This document shows positions 49,836 to 58,475 of a stretch of DNA of 64,000 nt, in pieces (positions within the stretch are counted from its first letter, which is position 1; each line of letters begins with the position of its first letter). The notes under the pieces are model-generated. The model saw only the letters and a list, made by a program, of their open reading frames with translations, made no database searches and was not told where the DNA came from. Source of the stretch: a virus; the IMG/VR virus record IMGVR_UViG_3300008108_000039, positions 62,001-126,000 of that record, one strand, 5' to 3'. A program made the translations under genes and the position numbers.

Positions 49836-50993
49836 TTATTTAATAATGTTTGCAAGTTTTTGCATACGAGTAATAACATCATTTGATTCAACTATTGTTG
49901 CCTTAGGAGCAACACCAGCAGCTTTAGAAGCAAATCCTAATGATTCTTTAATTTGAGTTTTCTTAGCACCAAAATTAGATTTTTCAATAGATTCAAATAA
50001 TTCTTTAGCTTGAGCCGGAGTAGTTGCTTTATCAAACGAAGCAATTACTTTTAATTTTTGTGATTCATTTAAATTTTTAGCTTTGAAGATTTTGTTAACA
50101 TAAAGCAACTTAGCATTTAATAAGTTTACTTCATTTAACTCATTACGAAGAGCATTGATAGTATCGATTGCTTCTTTCATTTCGTCTTTTTCTTCTTTTT
50201 CTTTTTTGTCTTTTTTCTTAGCTTCGTACATATCATCTTTATCATCGTCGTCAGCTTCGTCTAAAGCATCTAATTCAGCTAATAATTCTTCTAAATCAAC
50301 TTCTTCTTCATCACTTACACCTACTTCTTCACCAGCATCTCCCATATCTACACTCATTTCTTCTTCACCACCGCCCATTTCTAGTTCATCACCAGGAACT
50401 CCTAGTTCATCACCAGCATTAGCATCTAGTTCAGCAGAAATAACATCTTTGATAAGGTCTTTTAACTGATCAACTGTAAGGTCAGTAATTTTTTCATCTT
50501 CAGCTTCAACTTCTTCCTCGTCATCAGATTCTTCATCTTCTTCAGATTCTTCATCTTCATCTTCGGATTCGTCTTTAGCTTCTTTTACTTCTTTTTTTTC
50601 TTCGTCTTCATCTTTTTTCTTTTTAGCTTCGTCTAATGAATCTTCTTCATCTAATTCAGCTAAAATAGCAGATAAATCGAAATCTTCTTCAAGATCTTCA
50701 TCGCCTTCTCTTTTCATCATACCATTTACATCACCTTCTCCTGGATTTCCTTGTTCAACACTACCAAATCCTGTGTTTTGTTGTTCATCAGATGTATCGT
50801 AAGGTTGCATATAATCAATCTCTTCGATATCATCTTCTTCTAATTCCATTTCTTGCAATTTTGCAGAAATCATGGATTGTAGTTTTGGTGATAAGGCTTC
50901 TTCAAGAGCAGCTTTGGCATTTGCAAGAGCAGCTTCGCGTACTTGTTTAGCATCAGCGATGGCTTCTTTGAACAAATCTTTGTTTGTACTCAT
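49836..50993 (-). CDS. Prohead core scaffold (gp22-like), highly acidic
   Basis: 385 residues with long runs of Glu/Asp/Lys (EDEDEESEEDEESDDEEEVE region near residues 140-165) and helical N- and C-terminal parts. In order and composition it matches the T4 gp22 scaffold, directly upstream of the capsid gene. It starts with an AAGGAGA Shine-Dalgarno, rare here, fitting very high expression. The C-terminus ends RMQKLANIIK, one of four late genes with this motif. It is expected to be degraded by the protease before DNA packaging. Confidence 0.78.
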   Translation of the reverse strand: MSTNKDLFKEAIADAKQVREAALANAKAALEEALSPKLQSMISAKLQEMELEEDDIEEIDYMQPYDTSDEQQNTGFGSVEQGNPGEGDVNGMMKREGDEDLEEDFDLSAILAELDEEDSLDEAKKKKDEDEEKKEVKEAKDESEDEDEESEEDEESDDEEEVEAEDEKITDLTVDQLKDLIKDVISAELDANAGDELGVPGDELEMGGGEEEMSVDMGDAGEEVGVSDEEEVDLEELLAELDALDEADDDDKDDMYEAKKKDKKEKEEKDEMKEAIDTINALRNELNEVNLLNAKLLYVNKIFKAKNLNESQKLKVIASFDKATTPAQAKELFESIEKSNFGAKKTQIKESLGFASKAAGVAPKATIVESNDVITRMQKLANIIK

Positions 50994-51144
50994 TTTGTTT
51001 TTCTCCTTAAATTTTTTGTGGAAGTAAGCTTATTAGATCAAGCTTAATAGTGGGTTTATAAATACCAAGCTACCATAAATGTAAGTGGGTAGCTATTATA
51101 GGATATCCATAAATATATGCAAAAATTAAAAACCGCAAAAAACA
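50994..51144 (-). promoter_or_regulatory. Structured 5' leader of the scaffold/capsid transcript
   Basis: This 151-base gap holds an ATATTTAT element at 51109-51116, then an inverted repeat AGCTACC/GGTAGCT (51068-51094, 13-base loop) and a second TAAGCTT/AAGCTTA (51025-51046, 8-base loop), then AAGGAGA before the ATG at 50993. It is the longest untranslated leader in the window and may stabilise the abundant capsid mRNA. Confidence 0.5.
51109..51116 (-). promoter_or_regulatory. Candidate late promoter element ATATTTAT
   Basis: 115 bases ahead of the scaffold start at 50993. Its surroundings (TTTTTGCATATATTTAT) match the element at 26975 over 17 bases. Confidence 0.5.
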
Positions 51145-51759
51145 TTAACATAGAGGACATACCCCTGTACTTGTGCAAATAATTTCTGTAATTAAACTAT
51201 TAACTTTACTATAATCTTTGACAGTTTGTATTTGTTTTCCCTCAGCTAATTTCATATATGCTTGAGGTGTTGAAGGAACACTAACAAGATCCCAACAAAG
51301 TAATTCAAAATCGTCTTGTACTTCAACAGTTTCGCCTAATTGTTTAACACTTCCCATACCACGTGATGAAATACCAAGAGGAATGTTAGACATTACTAAT
51401 GCTTTAGCTATGTTACCTGATGGTGTAGGTAATAGTTGTAGTTTACCCATTAGATCATTACCCTTCCACCATACTTCTGTTACAATATGTGAAGCATTAG
51501 ATAAATTTACAACAGATGATTCAGGGTGATCAAGTTCTCCTAAAGCAGTACGTGTTTTAACAGGACCCTCTACATATTTTTTAACTTCTCTTTCAAGAAT
51601 TTCACGAGGATACACACGACCATTACCATTCTTTTGTTCTGCTTCTTGTAATTTACCAACAAGGGTAACAAGAGATTTACCTTCACCTAGTTGCTTATTT
51701 TCAGCAATAGTAAATTTAGCACTATAAAATGGGGTATGATCTATTAATAAGGATTTCAT
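51145..51759 (-). CDS. Prohead maturation protease (gp21-like)
   Basis: 204 residues from ATG 51759, which starts one base after the upstream stop; an ATG at 51777 would overlap that gene. It matches the T4 gp21 serine protease: GELDHPES (H78) and LGISSRGMGS (S131/S132) hold the catalytic His and Ser, preceded by NGNGRVYPREIL, the family's 'NgRvYp' motif. It cleaves scaffold and capsid proteins after (L/I)xE. Its location upstream of gp22- and gp23-like genes is canonical. Confidence 0.93.
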   Translation of the reverse strand: MKSLLIDHTPFYSAKFTIAENKQLGEGKSLVTLVGKLQEAEQKNGNGRVYPREILEREVKKYVEGPVKTRTALGELDHPESSVVNLSNASHIVTEVWWKGNDLMGKLQLLPTPSGNIAKALVMSNIPLGISSRGMGSVKQLGETVEVQDDFELLCWDLVSVPSTPQAYMKLAEGKQIQTVKDYSKVNSLITEIICTSTGVCPLC

Positions 51760-51760
51760 A

Positions 51761-52711
51761 TTATTTATTTTCAGCATCTATATTATCACGTCCATCATAA
51801 TATTCATTTATTGCTTCATGAACCATTTCTTCAAGTTGTTTTTTAAATTTTTCAAATGAAGCACCTAAATTAACACCAGGACGAAATTCTTTTGGTTTTT
51901 CAACTTTTTTATCATCTTTTTTATCAGAAGATGGTTGAGGATTTGTTTCTTCTTTATTTTCCTTTATTTTCTTTTTTTCAACTTTAACTTTTTTCATTCC
52001 TCTAGCCTTATCAACAGCATTTTTTTCAGTATAAAATTTCATTTGGTGATCTTCAGGTTTTGAAGAATCCATTGTTTGCATTTCATTTCCTGGTGTACCT
52101 GTTAATTTATAAATTGTATAATAAAATGAATCTTTTTTAAGATTTTTCATTACTATTTTAACAATTTCATCATATGATTTTTCAGGATGGCATTCATGTT
52201 CAATAGTAATACCATCTACTAATTCGTTAAAATTAACATTGGCTTTTTCATCAAATTGACCGTATTCTGTTTTTCCGTTAATATTTACAGATTTATTTAT
52301 TGATTCACTAATTCCACCTTCAAAATCATCAAATTTAGTATATTTACCACTTTCTTCTTCTTCACCTTTTTTAATCATATTATTAAATTCATCATCATTT
52401 TCAGGAAATATTTCAGAAGCAATAGCAATAGCTTCAGCTTGAGATAATCCCATTTCATCTTCTAAAGCAGCAACCGCACTAATATAGTCCCCCATTTGTT
52501 TAGCTAATTCTTCAGCAGTAGCACGCATTGCTTCTTCAGGCCCCATTGACTCAACTAAAATTCCTTTGTTTTTAAGAATTTTTATAGAATCATCAAATGA
52601 TGTTACATTAGTAACATATTGAGGAAAAGTCATGCGAATATTTCTCATAAAATTCGCTTGGGATATTTTACCTTCTTTTAAATCGCGGTATTGGTTTGCT
52701 ATACTTTTCAT
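51761..52711 (-). CDS. Unknown prohead-associated protein
   Basis: 316 residues. The N-terminus NQYRDLKEGKISQANFMRNIRM with PQYVTNVTSFDDSIKILKNKGIL is a motif seen in several T4-like head-cluster proteins, from memory. The centre contains an acidic helix and DGITIEHECHPEKSYDE; the C-terminus is Lys-rich, then ends HEAINEYYDG. It sits beside the protease gene and may be a core or packaged protein. The role is inferred from position. Confidence 0.65.
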   Translation of the reverse strand: MKSIANQYRDLKEGKISQANFMRNIRMTFPQYVTNVTSFDDSIKILKNKGILVESMGPEEAMRATAEELAKQMGDYISAVAALEDEMGLSQAEAIAIASEIFPENDDEFNNMIKKGEEEESGKYTKFDDFEGGISESINKSVNINGKTEYGQFDEKANVNFNELVDGITIEHECHPEKSYDEIVKIVMKNLKKDSFYYTIYKLTGTPGNEMQTMDSSKPEDHQMKFYTEKNAVDKARGMKKVKVEKKKIKENKEETNPQPSSDKKDDKKVEKPKEFRPGVNLGASFEKFKKQLEEMVHEAINEYYDGRDNIDAENK

Positions 52712-52717
52712 GTTATT

Positions 52718-52846
52718 TTATTTTCCTTGTCCTCTATAATTTTTTTCAGTTCGGTCGTGTTTATTATAAGATTTTTGTGCTTTTCCTCTTTTACGTTTAC
52801 CAAAAGATATTTTTTGGCTACTTCCTGCAGATTTAGATTTTGCCAT
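52718..52846 (-). CDS. 42-residue very basic protein
   Basis: A frame from ATG at 52846 (sharing its A/T with the upstream stop as TAATG) to TAA at 52718. The product begins MAKSKSAGSSQKISFGKRKR and ends RGQGK; it is almost all Lys/Arg/Ser/Gly. I recall short 'FGKRKkGKA.Ks.....yRGQGr' proteins in other T4-like phages. It could be a small core or DNA-condensing protein. It lies between head-cluster genes. Confidence 0.7.
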   Translation of the reverse strand: MAKSKSAGSSQKISFGKRKRGKAQKSYNKHDRTEKNYRGQGK

Positions 52847-53388
52847 TATTGTTTAAGATTATTTACTTTATTATTTAAATGATTTACCATCTCTGCTATT
52901 TGAGTAACTGCTTTTTCTGTTCTTCCCCAATATTTTACACCATCTCCTTCACTTAATTCTTGCTTCATGCGTTGGGTATAATCAACAATACGATCAATTT
53001 CATTTAATTTACGCTTTACTTCACGCATTGCTTTATGAAGTTGTTCAGCTTTAGTTCTGTATTTAACTTCATTTTTAAATTGTTTATATGTTGCTTCGTT
53101 TAGCAATTCTTGCTTAATAATATCTTGAATATTCATATGTTCTTTATATAGTTTGTAAGTTGGTTTTTTACCAAAAAATGATTTATAGTCGTATACTTTA
53201 GAATCACTTGGCATCCCTTTAGGTACTCTTTTCATTCCTTCACCTTCAGAAGCTTTTGTAGCAGCGTTTGTTTTTTGTCCTTTTTTAGAGAACGCGTATG
53301 GAGTAGAATAACCAGGCACATTGGCTGTTGTAGATTCTTCATCTAACAATTCGCGAACAATTTGCTTTATATATTCTTTAATGTTCAC
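52846..53388 (-). CDS. Head-cluster protein with two CTS-like helices
   Basis: 180 residues. Two copies of an amphipathic start-like segment occur: MNIKEYIKQIVRELLDE at residue 1 and MNIQDIIKQELLNE at residue 85. Both end in a (L)LxE pattern of the gp21 cleavage type. The remainder is helical and charged. It may be a packaged internal protein or a fusion of two; the protease link is inferred. It lies between the basic 42-residue gene and the 285-residue head gene. Confidence 0.68.
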   Translation of the reverse strand: MNIKEYIKQIVRELLDEESTTANVPGYSTPYAFSKKGQKTNAATKASEGEGMKRVPKGMPSDSKVYDYKSFFGKKPTYKLYKEHMNIQDIIKQELLNEATYKQFKNEVKYRTKAEQLHKAMREVKRKLNEIDRIVDYTQRMKQELSEGDGVKYWGRTEKAVTQIAEMVNHLNNKVNNLKQ

Positions 53389-54246
53389 CTATTTTACTGC
53401 TTTTAACTCATTAATTAATTGGTGAAACTGTAAAAGAGAAACAATATTCTCATCTTTTACATTTTGATTTTTATCTAAAGGTTGCAATAATGTAACTACC
53501 TCAGCTAATTTAATTTGAGTAGTTTTATCTGTTACAGTTTGAGCTAAATTATTTAAAGTTTTTTTAATTAAATTAAATTGCTCATTAACAAATTCTTTTA
53601 GTTTAGTAGTATTAGACACATTATTAATATATTCTTTCAATATTAATTTTTGAACATTAGATAAAACAGTATATTTTTCATTAAATTTTTCTAACATTAT
53701 TTTATAAGCTAAAATGCGGGTACCAGTGTCCATTTTACTATATTCTTCTAATACACGATCTTTAACACCTTCAACATTAACTTCTTTACGAGTAATATGT
53801 TCTAGTAATGTTATCTTATTATCTATAATTTGAGAAGGTTCAATAAATTCTAATGATCCATGTGCTTCAATTAAATTAGATACAGCAGCATATTGTGAAT
53901 AGTTATTAATTTTTGCTTTAAAGAATACCTCAATATCGTAACTATTGCGAATTTCTTTAATCAAATTATATTTTTCTTTGCGTAAAGCCGTTTTATTTAA
54001 ACGTGAAGATATTTCAAGTATTGATGTAATTAATAATTCTGCTTTACCTTCAGTTAATGCCTTGCTGGTTATAACAGCTTGGTATAATTTATGTTCTTTT
54101 GCTAGTTCAGTTTTATTAAAATATTTTTTAACAATGTTAATTGCTGCAGAATCTTTACCAGATACTGTATCAGATGCAATCTGTCTAACTAAAAGTTCAA
54201 ATAAAATACCAGTGTTTTTGTACTTTGAATGTTTTATTTTATTCAT
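53389..54246 (-). CDS. Conserved head-cluster protein, function unknown
   Basis: 285 residues, almost entirely helical. It starts HSKYKNTGILFELLVRQIASD and continues DSAAINIVKKYFNKTELAKEH, a pattern I recall from T4-like phage head modules. The body holds HITRKEVNVEGVKDRVLEEY and a helical C-terminus. A late-type element lies 25 bases upstream. It is between portal and protease genes, so it is likely a prohead component; the function is not known. Confidence 0.68.
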   Translation of the reverse strand: MNKIKHSKYKNTGILFELLVRQIASDTVSGKDSAAINIVKKYFNKTELAKEHKLYQAVITSKALTEGKAELLITSILEISSRLNKTALRKEKYNLIKEIRNSYDIEVFFKAKINNYSQYAAVSNLIEAHGSLEFIEPSQIIDNKITLLEHITRKEVNVEGVKDRVLEEYSKMDTGTRILAYKIMLEKFNEKYTVLSNVQKLILKEYINNVSNTTKLKEFVNEQFNLIKKTLNNLAQTVTDKTTQIKLAEVVTLLQPLDKNQNVKDENIVSLLQFHQLINELKAVK

Positions 54247-54271
54247 AATGTGTAGTAGTATGGCACTATCT

Positions 54272-54279
54272 ATAAATAT
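54272..54279 (-). promoter_or_regulatory. Candidate late promoter element ATATTTAT
   Basis: 25 bases upstream of the head-cluster gene start at 54246, in the portal-side spacer. Confidence 0.5.
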
Positions 54280-54287
54280 GTTATTAT

Positions 54288-56171
54288 CTATAGTCCTTTA
54301 ATATTATTTTCATTAAGTAGTGATGGTTCTTGATCAGGTCCAAATACAATTTCTTTTCTCATTTCTTTAGGTATAGAACCTAATGAATTTTTTATTTTAT
54401 AAGATTCAGCTATTGCTATTGGTGACCCACCTTTTGGTGTTCCTTCACCAGTTTCATTAGGAGTGGATAAAGTATTATTACCAATTCTACCAGTTCTATC
54501 TTTACCTAATGGATCTTCTTGTGTATTAATAATAGATGCTTTTTCTTGAGGACGACCAATTGGACGTTTTTCATCATATCCACCAGGTACTTCTCCATTT
54601 TGTCCCATTCTACCTTTACCATATAATGATGCTAAATCGTGTGGTGTACCATATGATTTACCTGTTCTAGCAGGATCATTACCCTCATTTTCAATTTGAC
54701 CTAATCTAAAGGCACGCATTTTATCTTGAATTACTAAATCACGGTATTCATCGTATTGATCTTCACTAAATTGGAATACATTATCATATATCCAATCTGA
54801 TGGGAGTAAATTTGTATCTTGAATATTTTTTGCTAAATCAACCTTTTCTTTCCATAATGCTACTTTTTCTTGTTCAAATATAATTGAAGAATTAGTTAAT
54901 TGTAATTCAAAATTAGTTAAAGAAGCACCATCATATCCTTGAACATATAAATGCACTAAAGCAATTTTATATAATTCAGATAACATAATGCGTTGAATGC
55001 GTTCAACGGTACGAGCAAAGCGAATATCTTCAGCAGCTAATGTAGCTTTACCTTCAAGATCTTTTTCAAATCCAAAAAATGCTTTAGGTACTTTTAATGC
55101 TGCTAACATTTCATCACGTAAAAAGTTAACATCATCTATAGCTTGATATTCTAATCCTTTTAATGTATCAATTTTAGTTGTACTATCATTACCACGAGTA
55201 GGTAAATAATAATCCTCCATCATATTCATTAGGTTATACTTTAAATTGTATTCACCTGTTTGATTATCTACATAAGGAGTTTTTTTCATTTTTTGCATTA
55301 ACTTCTGCATATACCCATCAACTTCATTAGCGGGTATATTACCTACATTAACTGTAAATACACGTTTTTCTGGGGCGCGTACAATACGATGCAATAACAT
55401 TGCATCTTTCATTAGTACATATTGTTTATATGTTTTACGAGCAGGTTCAATATATGATCTACCATAAGGTAAATAATTAGCATCTGTTATTAATCTAAAG
55501 TGAGCTATTTCATAATTTTCAAATGTAATTCTACCTTCTCTATCTGCTAAACGTGTACTTACACCACCAGATGCTATTACTGATGGGTTAATTTTAAATG
55601 TTACTGAAGAAGGGTTATTAGGATCTTGACCTTCTTCACGTACCATATCATAAACGGATAATGGTGTTACACTATATACTCCAAATTTTTCTGCAATTTC
55701 TAAATGTAAATAAAAATCTCCATATTTACACATATTGCGAGTCCAAACCCAAAGATTAAATTCAATATTTAAAATATCATAAAATAAATTGTATAATATT
55801 CGTTGTATATTTTCATCTGAACTTTTAATTTGTAATACTTCTCCTACTTCATTTTTTAAAGTAGATTCATCTGCTATAATATCTAAAGTAGAAGCAATAA
55901 TTGACTCAGTATCCATAGCTTCATAATCAGTATATAACTGAAGACGAAGTGTTTGATAATTCATTGTAGGATTATATGGCATATTAGCGCCATAACGATG
56001 TAATTTAGTAAATCTATCAATTAAAGCATTTGTTTTAACATTGCCATAAGATTGAATGTTGTCTACATCTACAGTTTTTAATTGTTTACCTCCAACATTT
56101 CTTATAATAACATCTGTGTTAAATAAGCGAGATAATCTATCAAATAAACCGCTATTATTTTGTTCGGCCAT
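54288..56171 (-). CDS. Portal vertex protein (gp20-like)
   Basis: 627 residues (T4 gp20 has 524). The core is well conserved: YEAMDTESIIASTLDIIADE, LFYDILNIEFNLWVWTRNMCKYGDFY, APEKRVFTVNVGNIPANEVD and KVPKAFFGFEKDLEGKATLA with a following 'EDIRFARTVERIQRIMLSEL' helix. It makes the dodecameric channel for DNA. The C-terminal extension is Gly/Pro-rich and not conserved. The terminase gene precedes it with a 32-base gap. Confidence 0.95.
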   Translation of the reverse strand: MAEQNNSGLFDRLSRLFNTDVIIRNVGGKQLKTVDVDNIQSYGNVKTNALIDRFTKLHRYGANMPYNPTMNYQTLRLQLYTDYEAMDTESIIASTLDIIADESTLKNEVGEVLQIKSSDENIQRILYNLFYDILNIEFNLWVWTRNMCKYGDFYLHLEIAEKFGVYSVTPLSVYDMVREEGQDPNNPSSVTFKINPSVIASGGVSTRLADREGRITFENYEIAHFRLITDANYLPYGRSYIEPARKTYKQYVLMKDAMLLHRIVRAPEKRVFTVNVGNIPANEVDGYMQKLMQKMKKTPYVDNQTGEYNLKYNLMNMMEDYYLPTRGNDSTTKIDTLKGLEYQAIDDVNFLRDEMLAALKVPKAFFGFEKDLEGKATLAAEDIRFARTVERIQRIMLSELYKIALVHLYVQGYDGASLTNFELQLTNSSIIFEQEKVALWKEKVDLAKNIQDTNLLPSDWIYDNVFQFSEDQYDEYRDLVIQDKMRAFRLGQIENEGNDPARTGKSYGTPHDLASLYGKGRMGQNGEVPGGYDEKRPIGRPQEKASIINTQEDPLGKDRTGRIGNNTLSTPNETGEGTPKGGSPIAIAESYKIKNSLGSIPKEMRKEIVFGPDQEPSLLNENNIKGL

Positions 56172-56191
56172 TTTTATATTTTATTATGATT

Positions 56192-56199
56192 ATAAATAT
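56192..56199 (-). promoter_or_regulatory. Candidate late promoter element ATATTTAT
   Basis: 20 bases upstream of the portal start at 56171. Confidence 0.5.
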
Positions 56200-56203
56200 T
56201 TAT

Positions 56204-57790
56204 TTATCCTATTACCCATGTTAAATCTTCAATGTTGCCATTTCCTAAATCCATTTTATAAGGATTGTTAAAATTTGTAGGACCCGGCATTATTACTGCT
56301 GAAGTTTTAGTTATATTATTTATATTTTGACGAGTCATATTCATTCCTTGTTCATAAAATTTCATTGCTGTATCACGAGTAAATAATCCTATTCCTAATG
56401 ACATTACTAAATCATCGTTATATCCATTTTGTGCTTGTGGTTTACCATTCATCCAAATAAATACTCTTAATTCTTCTAATAATCGTTTTGAGTGAAAAAT
56501 AAATTGTCTGTCTCTAATATACGCTTCTGTTTTGGAGACAACAAGAGGTCTTGTTTTAGCGGACATAGTAAAGCCAGGAACTGTTTGCTCAGAATCCATT
56601 TTAGCCATCCATTTATCTATATGCATTTCTCCATAGACACGAGGTGAATAATATAAATTAGGATATTGTTTTTCTATAATAGTGTTTATAACATCCCATC
56701 CTACACTTGCATTTTCAACTACAAGTAAAGCATTATTATATTCAGTAGCAACAGATACCAACATATTTCCATAAGTACGAGTATCAACTTGTGATTTATA
56801 TTCAGCAACTTGTTCACACGTTGTTGCATCAATAATATGAAACGCTGAATAGTCCGAACCATCACCGCGAGCCACGTCAGCGCAAACCAAATACTGCTTA
56901 TTATAATCAGGATACTGCCAAATCCAAAAATCGCCACCCATAAAACGACGTTCAATAGGATCTTGTATAAATGTTTGTTCATAAAAAGATAATGTGTCTG
57001 ATTCAATAACAGAATTTCCAGAACCTAAAAAGTCACAGTCATACTCTTGAGCAAATTCTCGAGGAGACATGTTTGATCTTTCTGTTTTTTCCCATTCTTC
57101 ATCTCTATCAGGATGTAAATTCCAAGGCAATCTAATTGCTTTAAAACCTTTACCTTCACCAGTTCCTGATTCAGCAGATGTATACATTTTATGAAACCAA
57201 TTACCAATTCCATTAGGAGAAGATAATGCAATAATTCCTCCCCCTGTTGCAATTGTAGGTTTAATACTTGTATAAATTTTATCAATTCCTTCAATAAAAG
57301 CAGCCTCATCTACTAATAGTAAAGATACAGCATAGGATCTACCTGCATCTGATGCTGCTGATGTTGCAATTATTTGAGAATTATTAGCTAACTTTAAAGA
57401 TAATTTATTATCTGATAATGGTTTTTCTTTACCTTTTAACCAAGAAGGTAAATTATTGTACATAAATTGTACTTTATCTACCATCCCTTTAGCTGTTTCT
57501 TGTTTTGTTGCAATACAAAGTATAGTTTTATCTTTATTAAACAACATTGTCCATAAAGAAAATCCTGCAACTAAAGTAGATATACCTAATTGGCGTGATT
57601 TATTAATAATAGAAAAACGATTATTTCTAAAATCATTTAATACTTCTTCCTGGAATGGGTATAAATGGAATAATATTCTTCCTTTTTGAGGGTGTGAAAT
57701 GTAGCAATATTTGCGAAAGAAATGAACAGGATCCATGGCGCATTTGATATATTCCTGTTTGATTATTTCTTTAATATTAGTTTGTGTCAT
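56204..57790 (-). CDS. Terminase large subunit (gp17-like)
   Basis: 528 residues of the packaging motor (T4 gp17 has 610). ATPase motifs: NKSRQLGIST in the Walker A position (the usual late Lys is Ile, and a Lys lies early, as in deviant terminase motifs), LLLVDEAAFIE as Walker B, and IALSSPNG as the coupling motif. The nuclease domain shows LVCADVARGDGSDYSAF, VVENASVGW and NGYNDDLVMS with the metal-binding Asp residues. The start at 57790 leaves almost no leader; sequence conservation near EYIKCAMDPVHFF argues against a later start. No small terminase is recognised in the window. Confidence 0.95.
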   Translation of the reverse strand: MTQTNIKEIIKQEYIKCAMDPVHFFRKYCYISHPQKGRILFHLYPFQEEVLNDFRNNRFSIINKSRQLGISTLVAGFSLWTMLFNKDKTILCIATKQETAKGMVDKVQFMYNNLPSWLKGKEKPLSDNKLSLKLANNSQIIATSAASDAGRSYAVSLLLVDEAAFIEGIDKIYTSIKPTIATGGGIIALSSPNGIGNWFHKMYTSAESGTGEGKGFKAIRLPWNLHPDRDEEWEKTERSNMSPREFAQEYDCDFLGSGNSVIESDTLSFYEQTFIQDPIERRFMGGDFWIWQYPDYNKQYLVCADVARGDGSDYSAFHIIDATTCEQVAEYKSQVDTRTYGNMLVSVATEYNNALLVVENASVGWDVINTIIEKQYPNLYYSPRVYGEMHIDKWMAKMDSEQTVPGFTMSAKTRPLVVSKTEAYIRDRQFIFHSKRLLEELRVFIWMNGKPQAQNGYNDDLVMSLGIGLFTRDTAMKFYEQGMNMTRQNINNITKTSAVIMPGPTNFNNPYKMDLGNGNIEDLTWVIG

Positions 57791-57794
57791 ATAT

Positions 57795-57802
57795 ATAAAT
57801 AT
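57795..57802 (-). promoter_or_regulatory. Candidate late promoter element ATATTTAT abutting the terminase start
   Basis: Only 4 bases separate it from the terminase ATG at 57790, so transcription from it would give a leaderless mRNA. It follows the terminator's T run directly. Confidence 0.4.
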
Positions 57803-57810
57803 ACAAAAAA

Positions 57811-57834
57811 AGGTCTAACCTTGCGGTTAGACCT
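57811..57834 (-). terminator. Intrinsic terminator before terminase gene
   Basis: A perfect 10-bp stem (AGGTCTAACC / GGTTAGACCT) with a 4-base loop, followed by TTTTTTTGTATA on the minus strand. It ends the transcript of the membrane-anchored gene at 57856. Confidence 0.88.
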
Positions 57835-57855
57835 AATTTTCACGGGTGTGTTGGA

Positions 57856-58470
57856 TTATTTTAATTTAAGCTTCCAATAAGATGAAACACCATATACTAC
57901 ATTTCCATTATTGTTTAATCCTATAGTAGCACCAAATATTTGATCTTTTTTAGTTTTATATAATAAACCTGAATTTAGTTGGTTTATATTAGTTCTAGTA
58001 GCTTCTAATCCTCCACCTATATAGAGTTGACTAACAGGTTTATAAGGAATAGTTATAGTTTCTTTTATAACAGGATATTTAATATTTACTTCTGTAGATC
58101 TTCCTACAATAAGATTTTTCTGTACACTATCAGTTATTTTTACATACCCATTTGTATCAATTCGTAATGAATCTTTATGGATATTAATTGCAAGTAGTTG
58201 ATTTACAACTTCTTGATATTGTTTAACTAATTTTCCATAGTTTGTATCTGGTGTATAATGATTTATAATAGTAGTGTCATGTGAACCTATAGTAATAGTT
58301 TTAATTACTTGAGGTTTACTAATTATTAAAGAATCTTTAGTAACCCAAATTGTATCTCTCTTTACAGTAGGTAAAGAAGGAGTTGATTTTTCACAACCTC
58401 TTTGTAATAAGATAACTACTAAAAGAACTAAAACAACAAAACTTAAAAAATTATTTTTTATAAATTGCAT
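57856..58470 (-). CDS. Membrane-anchored periplasmic protein
   Basis: 204 residues. Residues 7-26 are a transmembrane anchor (LSFVVLVLLVVILLQRGCEK), then a periplasmic domain with helical KLVKQYQEVVNQLLAI and a C-terminal beta region (SQLYIGGGLEATRTN, IFGATIGLNNNGNVVY). The late beta part resembles small outer-membrane-like strands, so a spanin-type role across the envelope is possible. The Cys after the anchor is not in a good lipobox. It is the last gene before a strong terminator. Function uncertain. Confidence 0.6.
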   Translation of the reverse strand: MQFIKNNFLSFVVLVLLVVILLQRGCEKSTPSLPTVKRDTIWVTKDSLIISKPQVIKTITIGSHDTTIINHYTPDTNYGKLVKQYQEVVNQLLAINIHKDSLRIDTNGYVKITDSVQKNLIVGRSTEVNIKYPVIKETITIPYKPVSQLYIGGGLEATRTNINQLNSGLLYKTKKDQIFGATIGLNNNGNVVYGVSSYWKLKLK

Positions 58471-58475
58471 ATATT

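Noticed and set aside
50155-50469. Ser-rich plus-strand frame opposite the scaffold gene
   Set aside because: It is the antisense reading of Glu/Asp codon runs.
56719-57309. Two Leu-rich minus-strand frames inside the terminase gene
   Set aside because: They are out-of-frame readings of a well conserved terminase and have no start signals of their own.
23815-57803. Reading the octamers as plus-strand T4 late promoters (TATAAATA) driving antisense RNA
   Set aside because: There are no plus-strand genes; a minus-strand role is more economical, although antisense transcription cannot be excluded without data.
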